Shown here: positions 62,664-64,000 of the stretch, piece by piece
How positions within the stretch are numbered: position 1 is the first letter of the stretch
Layout: each line of letters opens with the position of its first letter
Source of the DNA: Prevotella bivia DSM 20514
GTDB taxonomy: Bacteria > Bacteroidota > Bacteroidia > Bacteroidales > Bacteroidaceae
Assembly: GCF_000262545.1 (NCBI RefSeq)
Contig: NZ_JH660660.1
Coordinates: 520,975 to 584,974 of the forward strand
DNA length: 64,000 nucleotides
Direction of reading: 5' to 3'
Program-made: the position numbers and the translations under genes
Notes under the pieces: generated by a model
The model's database searches: none
The model's input: only the letters and a program-made list of their open reading frames with translations
What the model was told of the DNA's origin: nothing

Positions 62664-64000
62664 TCTGTGATAACGATTTTTTTCATCCACTTACCTCTAA
62701 ACAATCGGACGAGGAAGAGAATACCACGCAGGGAGAGTTCTAGCGCCATAGCAAACCAAACGCCACGAAGTCCGTATTGGGAAGATAACCCATAAGCCAC
62801 CGTGAGACGCACCAGCCACATACTACCAAGATTGATGATAGACGGCAAGAGCGTATCGCCCGCACCAATACATACGCTATAAGCCACAATGGAAGCACCA
62901 AAGAGGGGTTCGGCAAAGGCTTCAATACGAAGCACCGATGTACCAAGATCGCGAATAGCCTCAACTGGCGAGAGTATACCTATCATTTCGGGAGCAAAGA
63001 TATACATCACAATACCCATCAATGCCATTACTGCCATACCGAGAAAGACGGTCATTCGGGCAAAACTCCAGCAAAGTTCCCTACGCTGCGCACCCACACT
63101 CTGCCCCACCAGTGTGGTAGCAGCTTCGCCAATACCATAGCCCGGCATATAGCAAAGGCTCTCGGCTGTAATCGCAAACGAATGGGCAGCAATAGAAATG
63201 TTACCCAATGGAGCAACAATAGCCATCGAAATAACTTGCGCACCGTTCATTAGAATATATTGAAGTGCCATCGGTGCGCCTATCTTTACAGCATTACGAA
63301 TATACGACCACACCCAAACGAAGCGTTCGGTATCAAGTTTCCATGCAAGGATTTGGCTTCGGAACACGGCATAATAAAACAAAGGAATAGCGGCAGACAC
63401 GAAAGCGAGCAAGGTACCCAAGGCTGCACCCTTTACACCAAGCCCAAAACCAAACATCGTAAAGCTATGCCCTAGTACGGTAATAACACGTGTTGGGAAT
63501 ATCAAAAAGAAATTGAAAACTACATCAAAACAACACATCAGCACAGAGATGATACTTGTTCGGCGCATATCGCCCGATGATTTCAACATCGCAGCCGACA
63601 AGCTCTCTACCATGTGTACAGGTATTGCCAACGAAAAAACTAAAATATAGATAGACGCATCGACTTGAATATCCTTGCCTCCACCCAACCATAGGGGAAG
63701 CGATCCTGCTATCAACGCCATAATAACCGCCAACAACGTACTCCAAAACGCACCAAAGATATAGCCATGACGCATTACAGAGCGTGCTTTAGCAAAATCG
63801 TTAGCTCCTATAAAATGGGCTGCTTGCACTGAAAAACCCATTGTAAACGCTCCTACCAACGATCCAAAAAGCCATGTAGCAGGCTCTACAAGCCCGATAG
63901 AAGCCGAAGCACCAGCACCCAACGATCCTACCATTGACGCATCTATGTAGAACATCATGACTGCGGTAACCTGTGCCAATATGGAAGGAATACTCAACTG
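62654..64000 (-). CDS. MATE-family efflux transporter, N-terminus off window
   Basis: About 448 residues of a 12-helix multidrug/toxic compound extrusion protein of the NorM/DinF branch. ASMVGSLGAGASASIGLVEPATW, FTMGFSVQAAHFIGANDFAKA and YGIGEAATTLVGQSVGAQ are family-typical. The visible sequence begins just before helix 1, so only a few residues should be missing beyond 64000; the TTG at 63997 is probably an internal Leu. It exchanges drugs or metabolites for Na+ or H+ at the cytoplasmic membrane; the substrate is unknown. Confidence 0.92.
   Translation of the reverse strand, partial: QLSIPSILAQVTAVMMFYIDASMVGSLGAGASASIGLVEPATWLFGSLVGAFTMGFSVQAAHFIGANDFAKARSVMRHGYIFGAFWSTLLAVIMALIAGSLPLWLGGGKDIQVDASIYILVFSLAIPVHMVESLSAAMLKSSGDMRRTSIISVLMCCFDVVFNFFLIFPTRVITVLGHSFTMFGFGLGVKGAALGTLLAFVSAAIPLFYYAVFRSQILAWKLDTERFVWVWSYIRNAVKIGAPMALQYILMNGAQVISMAIVAPLGNISIAAHSFAITAESLCYMPGYGIGEAATTLVGQSVGAQRRELCWSFARMTVFLGMAVMALMGIVMYIFAPEMIGILSPVEAIRDLGTSVLRIEAFAEPLFGASIVAYSVCIGAGDTLLPSIINLGSMWLVRLTVAYGLSSQYGLRGVWFAMALELSLRGILFLVRLFRGKWMKKIVITEKV

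Noticed and set aside
1..64000. CRISPR arrays, tRNA and rRNA genes
   Set aside because: No regularly spaced direct repeats with unique spacers and no tRNA- or rRNA-like sequence were noticed by eye; a dedicated scan was not possible.

Overview
The window looks like a Bacteroidales genome, most probably Prevotella or a close relative, carrying the terminal part of a CTnDOT-type tetracycline-resistance integrative conjugative element (ICE). The host assignment rests on many promoters of the Bacteroidetes form TTTG-N18..20-TAnnTTTG, an A+T-rich chromosome, and typical families: NigD-like and DUF4840-like lipoproteins, DUF4292, FHS sugar permease, a PASTA-RluD-Ddl cluster and a fimbrillin-like surface protein. 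No rRNA, tRNA or CRISPR array was seen.

Positions 1-20566 are ICE. From the inner side outward: tetQ (cut by the window edge) with its leader and promoter; a giant methylase/helicase gene; a DUF1896 gene; the excision operon xis2c-xis2d-orf3-exc; two small helix-turn-helix genes on the + strand; a RhuM-like gene; and the IntDOT integrase. Two different group II introns, each with its own reverse transcriptase, interrupt two mobility genes. Intron 1 (3021-5488) splits the helicase just before its motif VI. Intron 2 (16596-19090) splits the integrase one codon after the catalytic Tyr381. In both cases precise removal restores an intact reading frame; the integrase becomes exactly 411 residues with S259, R285, H345, R348 and Y381 in the IntDOT positions. 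The ICE ends at the core GTAACTTTGC (20557-20566), which is also the -7 promoter box of the chromosomal gene kbl.

Chromosome, 20595-64000: kbl; a minus-strand cluster PASTA protein-rluD-ddl-lipoprotein; divergent rpmH and efp; a family 2 glycosyltransferase; radC; then an accessory stretch (28.6-32.5 kb) with a fimbrillin-like protein whose C-terminus looks like a diversity-generating retroelement variable region, a (GA)11 repeat in its presumed leader, a secreted Cys-rich repeat protein and a 56-residue membrane protein. Next come galM-permease-galK with a palindromic operator; two converging noncoding transcription units around one terminator; dut-TPR-DUF4292-EnvC; dgt; a hydrolase fused to a decayed nucleotidase domain next to a Dna2-like nuclease-helicase; YeiH and its LysR regulator; a conserved unknown gene; a carboxynorspermidine-dehydrogenase-type gene; and recA.

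The right end holds a lipoprotein-lipoprotein-ECF sigma-trans-envelope barrel cluster, a five-gene ABC transporter/DUF2807/GntR operon with a clear YtrA-type operator at its promoter, and a MATE exporter cut by the window end. The most unusual features are the double intron interruption of the ICE mobility genes, the coincidence of ICE target core and host promoter box, the candidate DGR target, and the noncoding units at 36.5-37.0 kb.
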